A DNA stretch of 7,874 nucleotides from Desulfobulbaceae bacterium (GCA_007121995.1 SKJK01000270.1:1-7874); one strand, 5' to 3'; positions 1 through 6,940 are shown, numbered from the stretch's first letter. Translations and numbers: made by a program. Notes: a model not told the origin generated them from the letters alone.

Positions 1-656
1 AATTCTATTTCCAACTGCAGCTCGGCCTGGCGCTGCTGCCAGGAATTTTGCACCGCTTGAAGACGTTGCTGCACATCTTTGTCCTCGATATCGACCTTGA
101 TATCGGCAATATTGCTCAACGCGCGGTCAACCGCTGCCAGGCGTGATTGTTCCTTGAGAATTTCCCGGTTCAACTGTTCGATATTCCGTGGAATCTCTGT
201 TATTTTTTTTAATTGATCCAGGAATGGTTCAAGTATTTCGAACATATCCTGTTGCCAGTTAAACGGTTCCTCCGGATCGTCGCGAAATATACGGCTGTCG
301 ATACCGCCGGTGGCGATAGTTTCAAACGTGGTCCTCGAGTTTTGAATCAGCCTGTCGAGTTCTTCGATCTCAGCCTCGATCTCAGCCTTTTCCGACACTG
401 TCTCCGCTTCAGCCGCCTGCTGGCGGAGGGTAGCAAGATGTTTTCTGCGCTCTTGGACAGACTGGGCAATTGAGATCAATTGTTCACGGGCTATCTTCTG
501 TCTTTCGTCTAACTCAGACAAAGCTTCAAGCAGGTCGGCAGGTTCAGGCGGAGCCTGTTGTATCTCTTGAGCAAAAGATATCCAAGGACAGGACCAGATC
601 AGGACAAACAAAACAAAAGGATAAAGACGACGAGGTAAGAACATAGGGAAAAGCAT
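1..656 (-). CDS. Exported coiled-coil protein, probable N-terminus of an MscS-family mechanosensitive channel (partial)
   Basis: The minus strand is open from an ATG at 656 to the window edge, giving 218 codons with no stop; the C-terminus lies outside. The first 30 residues look like a signal peptide: two arginines at 9-10, a hydrophobic core (YPFVLFVLIW) and a likely cleavage after SFA, before QEIQQ. The rest is acidic and Glu/Gln/Leu-rich with heptad-like stretches, about residues 40-105 and 145-217, so a periplasmic coiled coil is expected. Between them is a less helical part (IATGGIDSRIFRDDPEEPFNW). This arrangement is known from large MscS/MscK-like channels of Desulfobacterota, where the coiled coil precedes the membrane helices and MscS pore; that assignment is recognition by style, because no pore region is present here. 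A second ATG at 644 is in frame and would shorten the signal peptide by four residues. Neither start has a clear Shine-Dalgarno sequence. The alternative is a generic exported coiled-coil protein. Confidence 0.6.
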   Translation of the reverse strand, partial: MLFPMFLPRRLYPFVLFVLIWSCPWISFAQEIQQAPPEPADLLEALSELDERQKIAREQLISIAQSVQERRKHLATLRQQAAEAETVSEKAEIEAEIEELDRLIQNSRTTFETIATGGIDSRIFRDDPEEPFNWQQDMFEILEPFLDQLKKITEIPRNIEQLNREILKEQSRLAAVDRALSNIADIKVDIEDKDVQQRLQAVQNSWQQRQAELQLEIE

Positions 657-711
657 CTGTATGTTGAACGTAAATATTAAGGCCCGAGGGTATAGTGCTA
701 AAATCCAACAG

Positions 712-740
712 CCGTCTTCAATTCACGATGCCGAAGACGG
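712..740. repeat. 8-bp inverted repeat (CCGTCTTC / GAAGACGG)
   Basis: The arms at 712-719 and 733-740 are perfectly complementary and enclose a 13-base loop. Neither side is followed by a T-run, so this is not an intrinsic terminator. It lies about 55 bases upstream of the channel gene's ATG on the minus strand, so it could be an operator or a hairpin in that gene's 5' leader. Its function is unknown. Confidence 0.4.
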
Positions 741-872
741 ACAGGCCGTTTATTGCAGCAGACCTGGATCAGCCGCTATGTCGGGCTGTGAAATTGTTTT
801 GGATTTTCTCGAGGCAAGCGAATGCACCCACAAAAACACTTGTCTGCAACAAGGTCCACTGACAATGGTCAA

Positions 873-892
873 AAGAATAATAATTTATTCTT
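873..892. repeat. AT-rich 8-bp dyad (AAGAATAA / TTATTCTT)
   Basis: The arms at 873-880 and 885-892 are a perfect inverted repeat around a 4-base centre (TAAT). This is an operator-like shape in the middle of the divergent intergenic region. A weak bidirectional hairpin is also possible, but the stem has only two G-C pairs. No known regulator can be named from it. Confidence 0.35.
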
Positions 893-1001
893 AACAAAAC
901 AGCAAAATATCAGTCAAGACCTTTATCTTATGATGCAGGTGCACCTTGAGGGCGGGTAAGACATCCGCTCGCATTTGGGTACTGTACACCTGGAGCCGAA
1001 A

Positions 1002-1030
1002 ATGACTTCCATCTCCAATTCGGTTATATT
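1002..1030 (+). promoter_or_regulatory. Candidate sigma-70 promoter for the stator-like operon
   Basis: A -35-like ATGACT (1002-1007, four of six to TTGACA) is separated by exactly 17 bases from a -10-like TATATT (1025-1030, five of six to TATAAT). Transcription would start near 1037 and give a leader of about 63 bases to the ATG at 1100. No sigma-28-type flagellar promoter (TAAA then GCCGATAA) was found here, although stator genes often use one. Confidence 0.45.
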
Positions 1031-1099
1031 GAGCAGAAAATACGAGCACAACCATACAAACCGCTTGTGTCCCGGCACAAACATGTCGAAGAAGAAGGC

Positions 1100-2203
1100 A
1101 TGAAACAAGAAAAACGACAGCACCCTGGCTTTGATCCGAACAATGATCAGCAAGAGGCCACCCCGGTGACAACAGAACCGCTTCCCGCAGATTCCGATTG
1201 GCATCGAACCTCGCAACCCGTTTTTGTGGTGGAAGATTCTTTTTACCGGGCACGAACGCCACCCCGCCCCATCCACTGGTCCATTGCCTGGTCTGACCTG
1301 ATGATGGCTATGTTCATTCTTTTTCTCGTTCTTTTTGCCCAGCAACGCAATCAACAGGAGATTCTCGCCCATGGCAGCCCCAACAGGATTGCCGATGAGG
1401 CTATACCGGTCCGCAGTGACGAATCGCCATCGACATTGATCTTTCATCCCATTTCCCAGGAGGTTTCTCAACGGGCCTCACCCATTCTGCCGGAAGCCCC
1501 ATCGACACCTCGCGAACAAAGGGGAGCTGACATTCTCATCCGCCCGCAAACCGTGGTGGATCAAAGGGAATCGAGCTACCCGGACACACTGACAGAGCAA
1601 CAAACCAGCGCGGCCTTCCCCTTACCAGCCGCTGAGGATTCGACATCTCCGGCAATCGATCAACCGGTCCAGCTCATGCAGACAGGTAGTGAAGAAGAAG
1701 AATTGATTACCGAACTTTTTGACCTATCGAAACTGACCCTGTCACAAAACAACCTGGAACAATTCGCTTCCATCGAATTGATACCGGATAAAACCATGCG
1801 GATCATTCTCACCAGTGATCTGCTCTTTCCTTCCGGACAGGCCGACTTAACCCCTGAAGCGGCTGAATCGCTCAAGCAGCTGGCTGACATTATCAAAAAA
1901 ACGCCCTATATGGTTAATGTCATCGGACATACCGACGACCGCCCCATACGATCAGCGCGTTTTCCATCCAACTGGGAGTTATCAGTGGCCCGGGCCAGCG
2001 GGGTGGCGCGCTTCCTCATCGCAGAGACCGGGTTGCCGGCGAATCAATTCAGCGTGACCGGATACAGTTCATACCGCCCGGTCCGCCCCAATAGTAGTGA
2101 AGAAAACCGTAGGGTAAACCGGCGGGTGGAAATCATCCTTTCCAAAGAAAAGCCGGCAGCGGAGACAAACCGGCCTCCAAGCCGTCAACAACCAGGTATA
2201 TAA
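1100..2203 (+). CDS. MotB-like stator subunit with OmpA peptidoglycan-binding domain
   Basis: The 367-residue protein has one membrane helix (about residues 60-80) after a hydrophilic N-terminal tail of some 58 residues, longer than the roughly 28 of E. coli MotB. The helix carries the MotB signature AWSDLMMAMF; Asp66 matches the ion-carrying aspartate (Asp32 in E. coli). Residues about 82-210 form a Pro/Ser/Thr/Glu/Gln-rich, probably disordered periplasmic linker. Residues about 225-350 are an OmpA/MotB domain with GHTDD (276-280), NWELSVARA (291-299) and NRRVEI (340-345), which binds peptidoglycan. The protein should anchor an ion channel to the cell wall together with the MotA-like product of the next gene, whose ATG overlaps this stop. 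I prefer ATG 1100 over an in-frame GTG at 1067 because a purine-rich GAAGAAGAAGG lies just before it and nothing suitable precedes the GTG. Flagellar stator or another energised complex (TolR/ExbD-like role) both remain possible. Confidence 0.85.
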   Translation: MKQEKRQHPGFDPNNDQQEATPVTTEPLPADSDWHRTSQPVFVVEDSFYRARTPPRPIHWSIAWSDLMMAMFILFLVLFAQQRNQQEILAHGSPNRIADEAIPVRSDESPSTLIFHPISQEVSQRASPILPEAPSTPREQRGADILIRPQTVVDQRESSYPDTLTEQQTSAAFPLPAAEDSTSPAIDQPVQLMQTGSEEEELITELFDLSKLTLSQNNLEQFASIELIPDKTMRIILTSDLLFPSGQADLTPEAAESLKQLADIIKKTPYMVNVIGHTDDRPIRSARFPSNWELSVARASGVARFLIAETGLPANQFSVTGYSSYRPVRPNSSEENRRVNRRVEIILSKEKPAAETNRPPSRQQPGI

Positions 2204-3033
2204 TGAAAAATAAAACTCTGATCGGATTGATTCTCTGCGCCCTTGTCTTTTTCGGCGGTTTTTTGTTTAAAGGCAGCCTTAACCTCTATTTCAACCTTGC
2301 CAGTCTGATGATCGTTGCCGGCGGCAGTGCCACTGCCGCCCTGCTCAGTTTCCAGCTCGAACGTCTGGCAATCGTTTTCAAGGTTGTCCGGGCTTCCTAC
2401 AGAGGCAAGCTCAAGTCGGAAGAAGAAATTGTCGATATTCTCATCAATCTCGCCATAAAGTCCAGAGGAGCCGGTATCCTTTCTCTGCAAAAAGACGAAC
2501 ACGAGACTTCCATTCTTTTCCTCCGTCGTGGGCTGGGATGCCTGGTGGATAAATATGATCCCCGGCAAATTCGTGACATTCTCAACACGGAGATGTATTT
2601 TTTCAAACTGCGACGCGAGGACAGCGAGCGGGTCCTGCGCACCATCGCTGATTTCTGCCCGGCTTTTGGCATTGTCGGCTCCGTGGCCGGCCTGATCCCC
2701 ATGTTGTCGGGGATAGATGACACCGCCATCATTCTCAAGACCGTCCCCCTGGCACTGACCTCGATCCTGTACGGCCTTATTTTTGCCTATTTTTTCTTTC
2801 TCCCCTTTGCCGCCAACCTGCGCGAGCGGACCAATCAGGAATTGCTGCTGCAAAAAATCATCATGGAAGGCATTCTTGCCATCGAAAGTGAGGTTAACCC
2901 GACTGTCCTCAAAACTAAGTTGCTCTCCTTTTTAACTCCCTCATCCCGGAAGGCCGATCTGGTGCCGCTGGCCCGCATTCGGGAGCGTTTTCACATCAAG
3001 GACGAAGACTCTCATGGACCAACGGTTTTTTAA
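2203..3033 (+). CDS. MotA/TolQ/ExbB-family proton-channel protein, MotA-like
   Basis: The 276-residue protein has a four-helix MotA layout: TM1 about 5-23, TM2 about 29-50, a cytoplasmic loop of about 100 residues, TM3 about 152-170 (CPAFGIVGSVAGLIPML) and TM4 about 180-206 (YGLIFAYFFFLPFAANL). Pro153 and Pro201 fall where MotA has its two conserved prolines (173 and 222 in E. coli). The loop segment FLRRGLGCLVDKYDP and the tail EGILAIESEVNP with KLLSFL are typical of MotA/PomA. With the preceding MotB-like protein it should form an inner-membrane channel that turns ion flow into movement. The start is set by TAATG, where the ATG shares bases with the upstream stop, and by AGG (2194-2196) six bases upstream; this implies translational coupling. 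The length is normal for MotA and too short for the long-tailed ZorA of Zorya defence systems. Whether the motor is flagellar cannot be decided from this window. Confidence 0.87.
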   Translation: MKNKTLIGLILCALVFFGGFLFKGSLNLYFNLASLMIVAGGSATAALLSFQLERLAIVFKVVRASYRGKLKSEEEIVDILINLAIKSRGAGILSLQKDEHETSILFLRRGLGCLVDKYDPRQIRDILNTEMYFFKLRREDSERVLRTIADFCPAFGIVGSVAGLIPMLSGIDDTAIILKTVPLALTSILYGLIFAYFFFLPFAANLRERTNQELLLQKIIMEGILAIESEVNPTVLKTKLLSFLTPSSRKADLVPLARIRERFHIKDEDSHGPTVF

Positions 3034-3187
3034 GGATCCATTGCCCACCATCGTTCTGAAAAAATCACTTCGGCTGGATAGGCCTGATTGTTCAAGCAAG
3101 GCACGGCACAGCATCGGGCAAGTCGACGGAGGTCAGCCGAAACACAAAAAAACCTGGGTGCAAAATATAACCGGTCGTGTACTATGA
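3014..3187 (+). CDS. Candidate small basic protein of 57 residues, third gene of the stator-like operon
   Basis: An ATG at 3014 opens a 57-codon frame that overlaps the last 20 bases of the motA-like gene in the +1 frame and ends with TGA at 3185-3187. The stop touches the first base of the intrinsic terminator stem, as expected for the last gene of an operon. An AAGGA (2998-3002) lies 11 bases upstream of the ATG, a rather long spacing. The product starts MDQRFFKDPLPTIVLKKSLR and is rich in Lys/Arg, with no membrane helix, signal peptide or motif that I recognise. Third-codon-position G+C is only about half, so codon use gives no strong support. It may be a small partner of the stator pair, a leader-type ORF whose translation affects the terminator, or a chance frame. 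I do not recognise a family and assign no function. Confidence 0.4.
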   Translation: MDQRFFKDPLPTIVLKKSLRLDRPDCSSKARHSIGQVDGGQPKHKKTWVQNITGRVL

Positions 3188-3192
3188 CCGGT
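3170..3192 (+). promoter_or_regulatory. Alternative hairpin competing with the terminator (possible antiterminator)
   Basis: ACCGGTC (3170-3176) and GACCGGT (3186-3192) form a perfect 7-bp stem with a 9-base loop. The right arm uses the same bases as the left arm of the terminator that follows, so the two hairpins cannot coexist. The first arm lies in the last codons of the small ORF, so a translating ribosome would cover it. This is the shape of an attenuator ahead of dnaE, but the regulatory role is inference. Confidence 0.35.
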
Positions 3193-3210
3193 ATTCCATA
3201 CCGGTTTTTT
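3187..3210 (+). terminator. Intrinsic terminator of the stator-like operon
   Basis: ACCGGTAT (3187-3194) and ATACCGGT (3198-3205) form a perfect 8-bp stem closed by a TCC loop, and a run of six T (3205-3210) follows at once. It lies directly after the stop of the small ORF and 72 bases before the dnaE ATG. The three-base loop is tight, so the innermost pair may not close. Confidence 0.75.
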
Positions 3211-3281
3211 GCTCCGCCAATAAACCTTGAATCCGGCGCCCCCCTGGCAGCCTCATCCATTTTTCTTTTTGCATTGATCCT

Positions 3282-6200
3282 ATGTCTGCTCCCTTTGTTC
3301 ATCTCCATGTGCACACCCAATTCTCCATGCTCGACGGGGCCATCCGTATTGCCGACCTCATCCGTACCGCCAGGGAACACGACATGGAGGCCGTGGCTAT
3401 AACCGATCATGGTGCCATGTACGGGGCCCTTGAGTTTTATGAAAAAGCCCAAAAAGCCGAGCTCAGGCCTCTGGTGGGTTGCGAATTCTACCTGGCAGAA
3501 AACGGCATGCACGTACACGACCGAACTGCCGGCCACAATTTCCATCTGGTGGCCCTGGCCATGAATGCCACCGGCTACGCCAACCTGATGAAACTCACCT
3601 CCCTGGCCCAGACCCAGGGTTTTTATTATCGGCCGCGCATTGACCGGGCAACCCTGTACCGCCACCATGAAGGACTGATTGTCCTCAGCGCCTGCCTGAA
3701 GGGCGAGATCCCCTGGCGCTTGACTCATAACGACCCAGATGGGGCCCGAACCCGGGCTGTGGAAATGCAAAAGGTTTTCGGAGACCGCCTCTATCTCGAA
3801 ATCCAGGAAAACGGTCTCCCCGAACAGACGGTAGCCAACCAGGGGCTGCTGACTCTGGCGGATGAGCTGAACATCAAGGTGGTCGCCACCAATGACTGCC
3901 ACTATCTGACCCGAGAGGAATCCTACGCCCACGAGGTTCTGCTCTGTATCCAGACCGGCAAAACCATTCATGACCCCAACCGCTTCCGCTTCAACACCGA
4001 CCAGTTATTTTTTAAATCAGCAGCGGAGATGTCCGCTCAGTTTTCCTTCTGTCCCCAGGCCTTGGCCAATACCCTGGAAGTGGCGGAACGCTGCAACCTT
4101 GAGCTGACATTCGGCGCGCACCATTTCCCGATCTTTCAGGTCGAAGAGGAAGAGACCCTGGACAGTGTCTTTGCCAAAAGCTGCTGGGACGGGCTCAAGA
4201 TTCGTCTTGATCATCTCGACGAAATGCAGCCGGTCACCCCGGAACAGGAAGCCACCTACAAAGACCGCCTGTCGCTCGAGATCGAAGTTATCCAGAAAAT
4301 GGGTTTTTCCGGTTACTTCCTCATTGTGGCCGACTTTATCAACTGGGCCAAGCAACAACACATTCCAGTCGGTCCCGGACGCGGCTCCGGAGCCGGCAGT
4401 CTGGCAGCATACTGCCTGTCCATTACCGATATCGATCCCATCCCCTACGGGCTTATCTTTGAACGTTTCCTCAATGTCGAACGAATGTCCATGCCTGATT
4501 TCGATGTTGATTTCTGCAAGGAACGACGAGATGAGGTTCTCGATTATGTCCGTAATCGCTATGGCGGTGATGAACATGTAGCGCAGATTGTCGCCTATGG
4601 TTCCATGAAGGCGCGGGCTGTTCTCCGCGATGTCGGCCGGGTGCTCGAAATCCCTCTCCCGGTTGTCGACCGGATCGCCAAACTGGTGCCGGAAGAGCTG
4701 AAAATCACCTTGAAAAAAGCCATTGACAAGGAACCACGCCTGCGCGAGGCTATGAAAGAAGACGGAGTCCGGGAACTGCTCACCGTCTCACAGACCCTGG
4801 AAGGGCTATCCAGGCACAAGTCGACCCATGCGGCCGGGGTAGTGATCTCTCCCCGGCCCATGGTGGAGTATCTGCCGGTCTGCGTTGGTCCCAACAAAGA
4901 AATCCTGACCCAGTATGACATGAAATACACCGAGAAAACCGGACTGATCAAGTTCGATTTCCTCGGGCTCAAGACTCTGACTGTTATTGACCGGGCCCTG
5001 AAACTGATCGAGTATGACCTGGACATCAGCGTCGACCTGCGCCGGATTGCCATGGACGACCCCAAAACTTATGCGCTGCTCTGCCGCGGTGACAGTCTCG
5101 GCGTTTTTCAATTGGAAAGCGACGGCATGCGTGAGTTACTGATCAAGATGCAGCCGGAGCAGTTTTCCGATCTCATCGCTCTGGTGGCTCTATATCGGCC
5201 GGGGCCACTCGATTCCGGCATGGTCGACACCTTTGTGGAAACCAAACACGGCCGACAATTGCCCGATTATCCCCTGCCGCAAATCAAGTCTGTGCTGCAG
5301 GAAACCTACGGGGTGATCGTCTACCAGGAGCAGGTGATGAAGATCTCCAATATCCTGGCAGGTTACAGTCTTGGCGATGCCGATATACTCCGCCGGGCCA
5401 TGGGGAAAAAAAACCCGGAGGTCATGGAGACCGAGCGGGGGAAATTCATGGCTGGGGCCAAAGCCAACGGCATACCGGAGGAAAAGGCTAAATATATTTT
5501 CGATCTTATGGCCAAATTTGCCGGGTACGGATTCAACAAATCCCATTCAGCGGCCTACGCGCTTATCGCCTATCAGACCGCGTATCTCAAAGCCCACTAC
5601 CCGGCTCAGTTTCTTGCCGCTCTGCTCTCCTGCGATGTTGAGAACACCGACAAGGTAGTCAAATATATCAACGAATGCCGCCAACAAAAAATCGAGGTGC
5701 TGCCGCCAGACATCAACGAATCCTTCCACGACTTCGTCGTTATCAACAACCGTATCCGTTTTGGCCTCGCCGCGGTAAAAAATGTTGGCGGCGCCGCCCT
5801 GGACTCGATTCTGGCCGAACGTTCGTCAGCCGGCTCTTATCAGTCTCTGGGAGATTTCTGCAGCCGAATCGATGCAGCCAAAGTCAACCGCAAGGTCATT
5901 GAAAGCCTGATCAAGGCGGGAGCCTTTGATTCAATGTCCGGCAGCAGAGCCCAATTCATGGCGATCCTGGACCAATGCATCGATCGGGCCAGAGCCATAC
6001 AGCGAGACCGGATGAGCGGGCAAATGAATCTGTTCTCTATCGGCCAACCCGCCGGACAACAAGCCGCTACCGTGTGCATTGAACTCCCGCTGGATGTGGA
6101 GGAGTGGTCGGAAACCCAACGGCTCAGCCATGAGAAGGAAACTGTGGGCTTCTTCCTCACCGGCCATCCGCTGGAAGGAGTTTTGCAGGACCTGTTACGG

Positions 6201-6800
6201 GTGGTGGATACCGACCTCTCCGGTGTGGCGCAGTTACGAGATGGCCAGGTAGCGCGCATCGGCGGTCTCATCGGCAGCTACAAGGAGCATAAATCAAAAA
6301 AAGGCGAACAGATGGCCTTCACCACTCTGGAGGATATGAGTGCCAGGCTTGAGGTCATTATCTTTCCCTCCACCTTCTCTGAATGTGCGCACCTGCTACG
6401 GACCGAACAGCCCCTTGTTGTCCTTGGGACAGTCCAGCAGGGAGAACGGGGAGCAAAAATGGTGGCCCAGGAAGTAAAAACCCTGGCCGAAGCTCTGGAG
6501 CACTACACAGAACAGACACACATCACTCTGCAAGCCTCAATTACCTCGCGTCAACATATGCTGGAATTAAAAGAACTGCTCTACCAGCATCACGGTACCA
6601 GCCCCGTCCTCCTGACCCTGCATTTCGATAACCGTGGCGAGGTCGACATCGAAATCCTCAAGGACATGAGTATCCGCCCTTCCACTACGCTGTTTCGGAA
6701 CATCACCCAACTCTGTGGACCACGATCACTTGCCGTGCATATGCGACAACCGGAGGTCCCTCGACGCAACGGCAACGGCCGCAACGGCAACGGCTGTTGA
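3282..6800 (+). CDS. dnaE: DNA polymerase III alpha subunit (replicative polymerase)
   Basis: This complete 1172-residue protein has the usual DnaE length (E. coli 1160). It extends the leading and lagging strands as the catalytic subunit of the polymerase III holoenzyme. Residues 1 to about 285 are the PHP domain. The polymerase core has GPGRGS (364-369), the catalytic aspartates Asp408 and Asp410 in PDFDVDF (E. coli 401 and 403) and Asp559 in KFDFLG (E. coli 555). Helix-hairpin-helix DNA binding covers about 820-885, QMNLF (914-918) is the beta-clamp-binding motif, and an OB fold covers about 988-1068. By comparison with Mycobacterium DnaE1 the PHP metal ligands look complete: His9, His11, Asp18, His43, Glu68, His88, Cys138, Asp205, His207. 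E. coli has a degenerate HLRVH at the first motif; here it is HLHVH. The MSAPFVHLHVHTQFSMLDG start is standard, but no Shine-Dalgarno is visible; an 11-base pyrimidine run (3260-3270) precedes the ATG. The tail ends in a short Arg-Asn-Gly repeat. Confidence 0.98.
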   Translation: MSAPFVHLHVHTQFSMLDGAIRIADLIRTAREHDMEAVAITDHGAMYGALEFYEKAQKAELRPLVGCEFYLAENGMHVHDRTAGHNFHLVALAMNATGYANLMKLTSLAQTQGFYYRPRIDRATLYRHHEGLIVLSACLKGEIPWRLTHNDPDGARTRAVEMQKVFGDRLYLEIQENGLPEQTVANQGLLTLADELNIKVVATNDCHYLTREESYAHEVLLCIQTGKTIHDPNRFRFNTDQLFFKSAAEMSAQFSFCPQALANTLEVAERCNLELTFGAHHFPIFQVEEEETLDSVFAKSCWDGLKIRLDHLDEMQPVTPEQEATYKDRLSLEIEVIQKMGFSGYFLIVADFINWAKQQHIPVGPGRGSGAGSLAAYCLSITDIDPIPYGLIFERFLNVERMSMPDFDVDFCKERRDEVLDYVRNRYGGDEHVAQIVAYGSMKARAVLRDVGRVLEIPLPVVDRIAKLVPEELKITLKKAIDKEPRLREAMKEDGVRELLTVSQTLEGLSRHKSTHAAGVVISPRPMVEYLPVCVGPNKEILTQYDMKYTEKTGLIKFDFLGLKTLTVIDRALKLIEYDLDISVDLRRIAMDDPKTYALLCRGDSLGVFQLESDGMRELLIKMQPEQFSDLIALVALYRPGPLDSGMVDTFVETKHGRQLPDYPLPQIKSVLQETYGVIVYQEQVMKISNILAGYSLGDADILRRAMGKKNPEVMETERGKFMAGAKANGIPEEKAKYIFDLMAKFAGYGFNKSHSAAYALIAYQTAYLKAHYPAQFLAALLSCDVENTDKVVKYINECRQQKIEVLPPDINESFHDFVVINNRIRFGLAAVKNVGGAALDSILAERSSAGSYQSLGDFCSRIDAAKVNRKVIESLIKAGAFDSMSGSRAQFMAILDQCIDRARAIQRDRMSGQMNLFSIGQPAGQQAATVCIELPLDVEEWSETQRLSHEKETVGFFLTGHPLEGVLQDLLRVVDTDLSGVAQLRDGQVARIGGLIGSYKEHKSKKGEQMAFTTLEDMSARLEVIIFPSTFSECAHLLRTEQPLVVLGTVQQGERGAKMVAQEVKTLAEALEHYTEQTHITLQASITSRQHMLELKELLYQHHGTSPVLLTLHFDNRGEVDIEILKDMSIRPSTTLFRNITQLCGPRSLAVHMRQPEVPRRNGNGRNGNGC
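6765..6794 (+). repeat. 15-bp perfect tandem duplication at the 3' end of dnaE
   Basis: CGCAACGGCAACGGC occurs twice back to back (6765-6779 and 6780-6794), in frame, and encodes RNGNG-RNGNG before the final Cys and the TGA stop. Each unit itself contains AACGGC twice, so the tract is prone to slippage. The encoded tail is probably disordered and outside the folded DnaE core. Confidence 0.9.
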
Positions 6801-6848
6801 CAATCTTTCCATCTCAAGCAATTGTCTGCCACCTGCCTGACCAACAGT

Positions 6849-6862
6849 GCCACCATGGTGGC
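6849..6862. repeat. Perfect 14-base palindrome GCCACCATGGTGGC
   Basis: The sequence is its own reverse complement, with no spacer. A further GCCACC at 6828-6833 could pair with the same GGTGGC arm and give an alternative hairpin with a 23-base loop. No T-run follows, so it is not a terminator by itself. Confidence 0.5.
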
Positions 6863-6921
6863 TGGACACCTTGAATCCGTGATGGCTGAGCTCTTGTTTC
6901 TGCTATATACTTCTGTAGGTT

Positions 6922-6940
6922 AAAAGTTCGGTACTTTTTT
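6922..6940 (+). terminator. Weak candidate terminator for dnaE
   Basis: AAAAGT (6922-6927) and ACTTTT (6933-6938) form a 6-bp stem around a TCGGT loop, and the T-run continues to 6940. The stem has a single G-C pair, so it would be weak. It is the only terminator-like shape after dnaE, about 120 bases past the stop. Confidence 0.35.

Larger units (their letters stand above)
657..1099. other. Divergent intergenic region between the channel gene and the stator-like operon
   Basis: These 443 bases separate two genes transcribed away from each other, so promoters for both should lie here. I see one fair plus-strand promoter (1002-1030) and two dyads (712-740 and 873-892). No convincing minus-strand promoter was found for the channel gene. 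An open frame at 661-894 would encode 77 residues, but it has no ribosome binding site and no recognisable motif. No RNA gene was recognised. Confidence 0.6.

Noticed and set aside
859..886. Possible plus-strand promoter CTGACA with TAATTT after 16 bases.
   Set aside because: The -35 match is good, but the -10 has only three of six matches and the leader would exceed 200 bases; the 1002-1030 candidate is better.
661..894. Open frame of 77 codons on the plus strand.
   Set aside because: No ribosome binding site, no recognisable motif, mixed low-information composition, and it spans both dyads of a divergent promoter region.
891..1471. Two long minus-strand open frames (123 and 182 codons) opposite the motB-like gene.
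   Set aside because: They lie largely antisense to a gene with clear OmpA/MotB motifs, overlap each other in different frames and show no domain.
1067..3033. Zorya-type defence pair (ZorA/ZorB) suggested by a MotA-like and a MotB-like gene together.
   Set aside because: The MotA-like protein is only 276 residues and lacks the long ZorA tail, the order is reversed, and the next large gene is dnaE rather than zorC, zorD or zorE.
3030..3971. Minus-strand open frame of 313 codons.
   Set aside because: It is antisense to the PHP domain of dnaE, whose conservation explains the open frame; the translation has no recognisable domain.
6801..6920. Continuation of the dnaE frame past TGA for 39 codons, as possible stop-codon readthrough.
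   Set aside because: An open stretch of this length is common by chance, the extension has no DnaE-like sequence, and the protein already has full DnaE length at the TGA.
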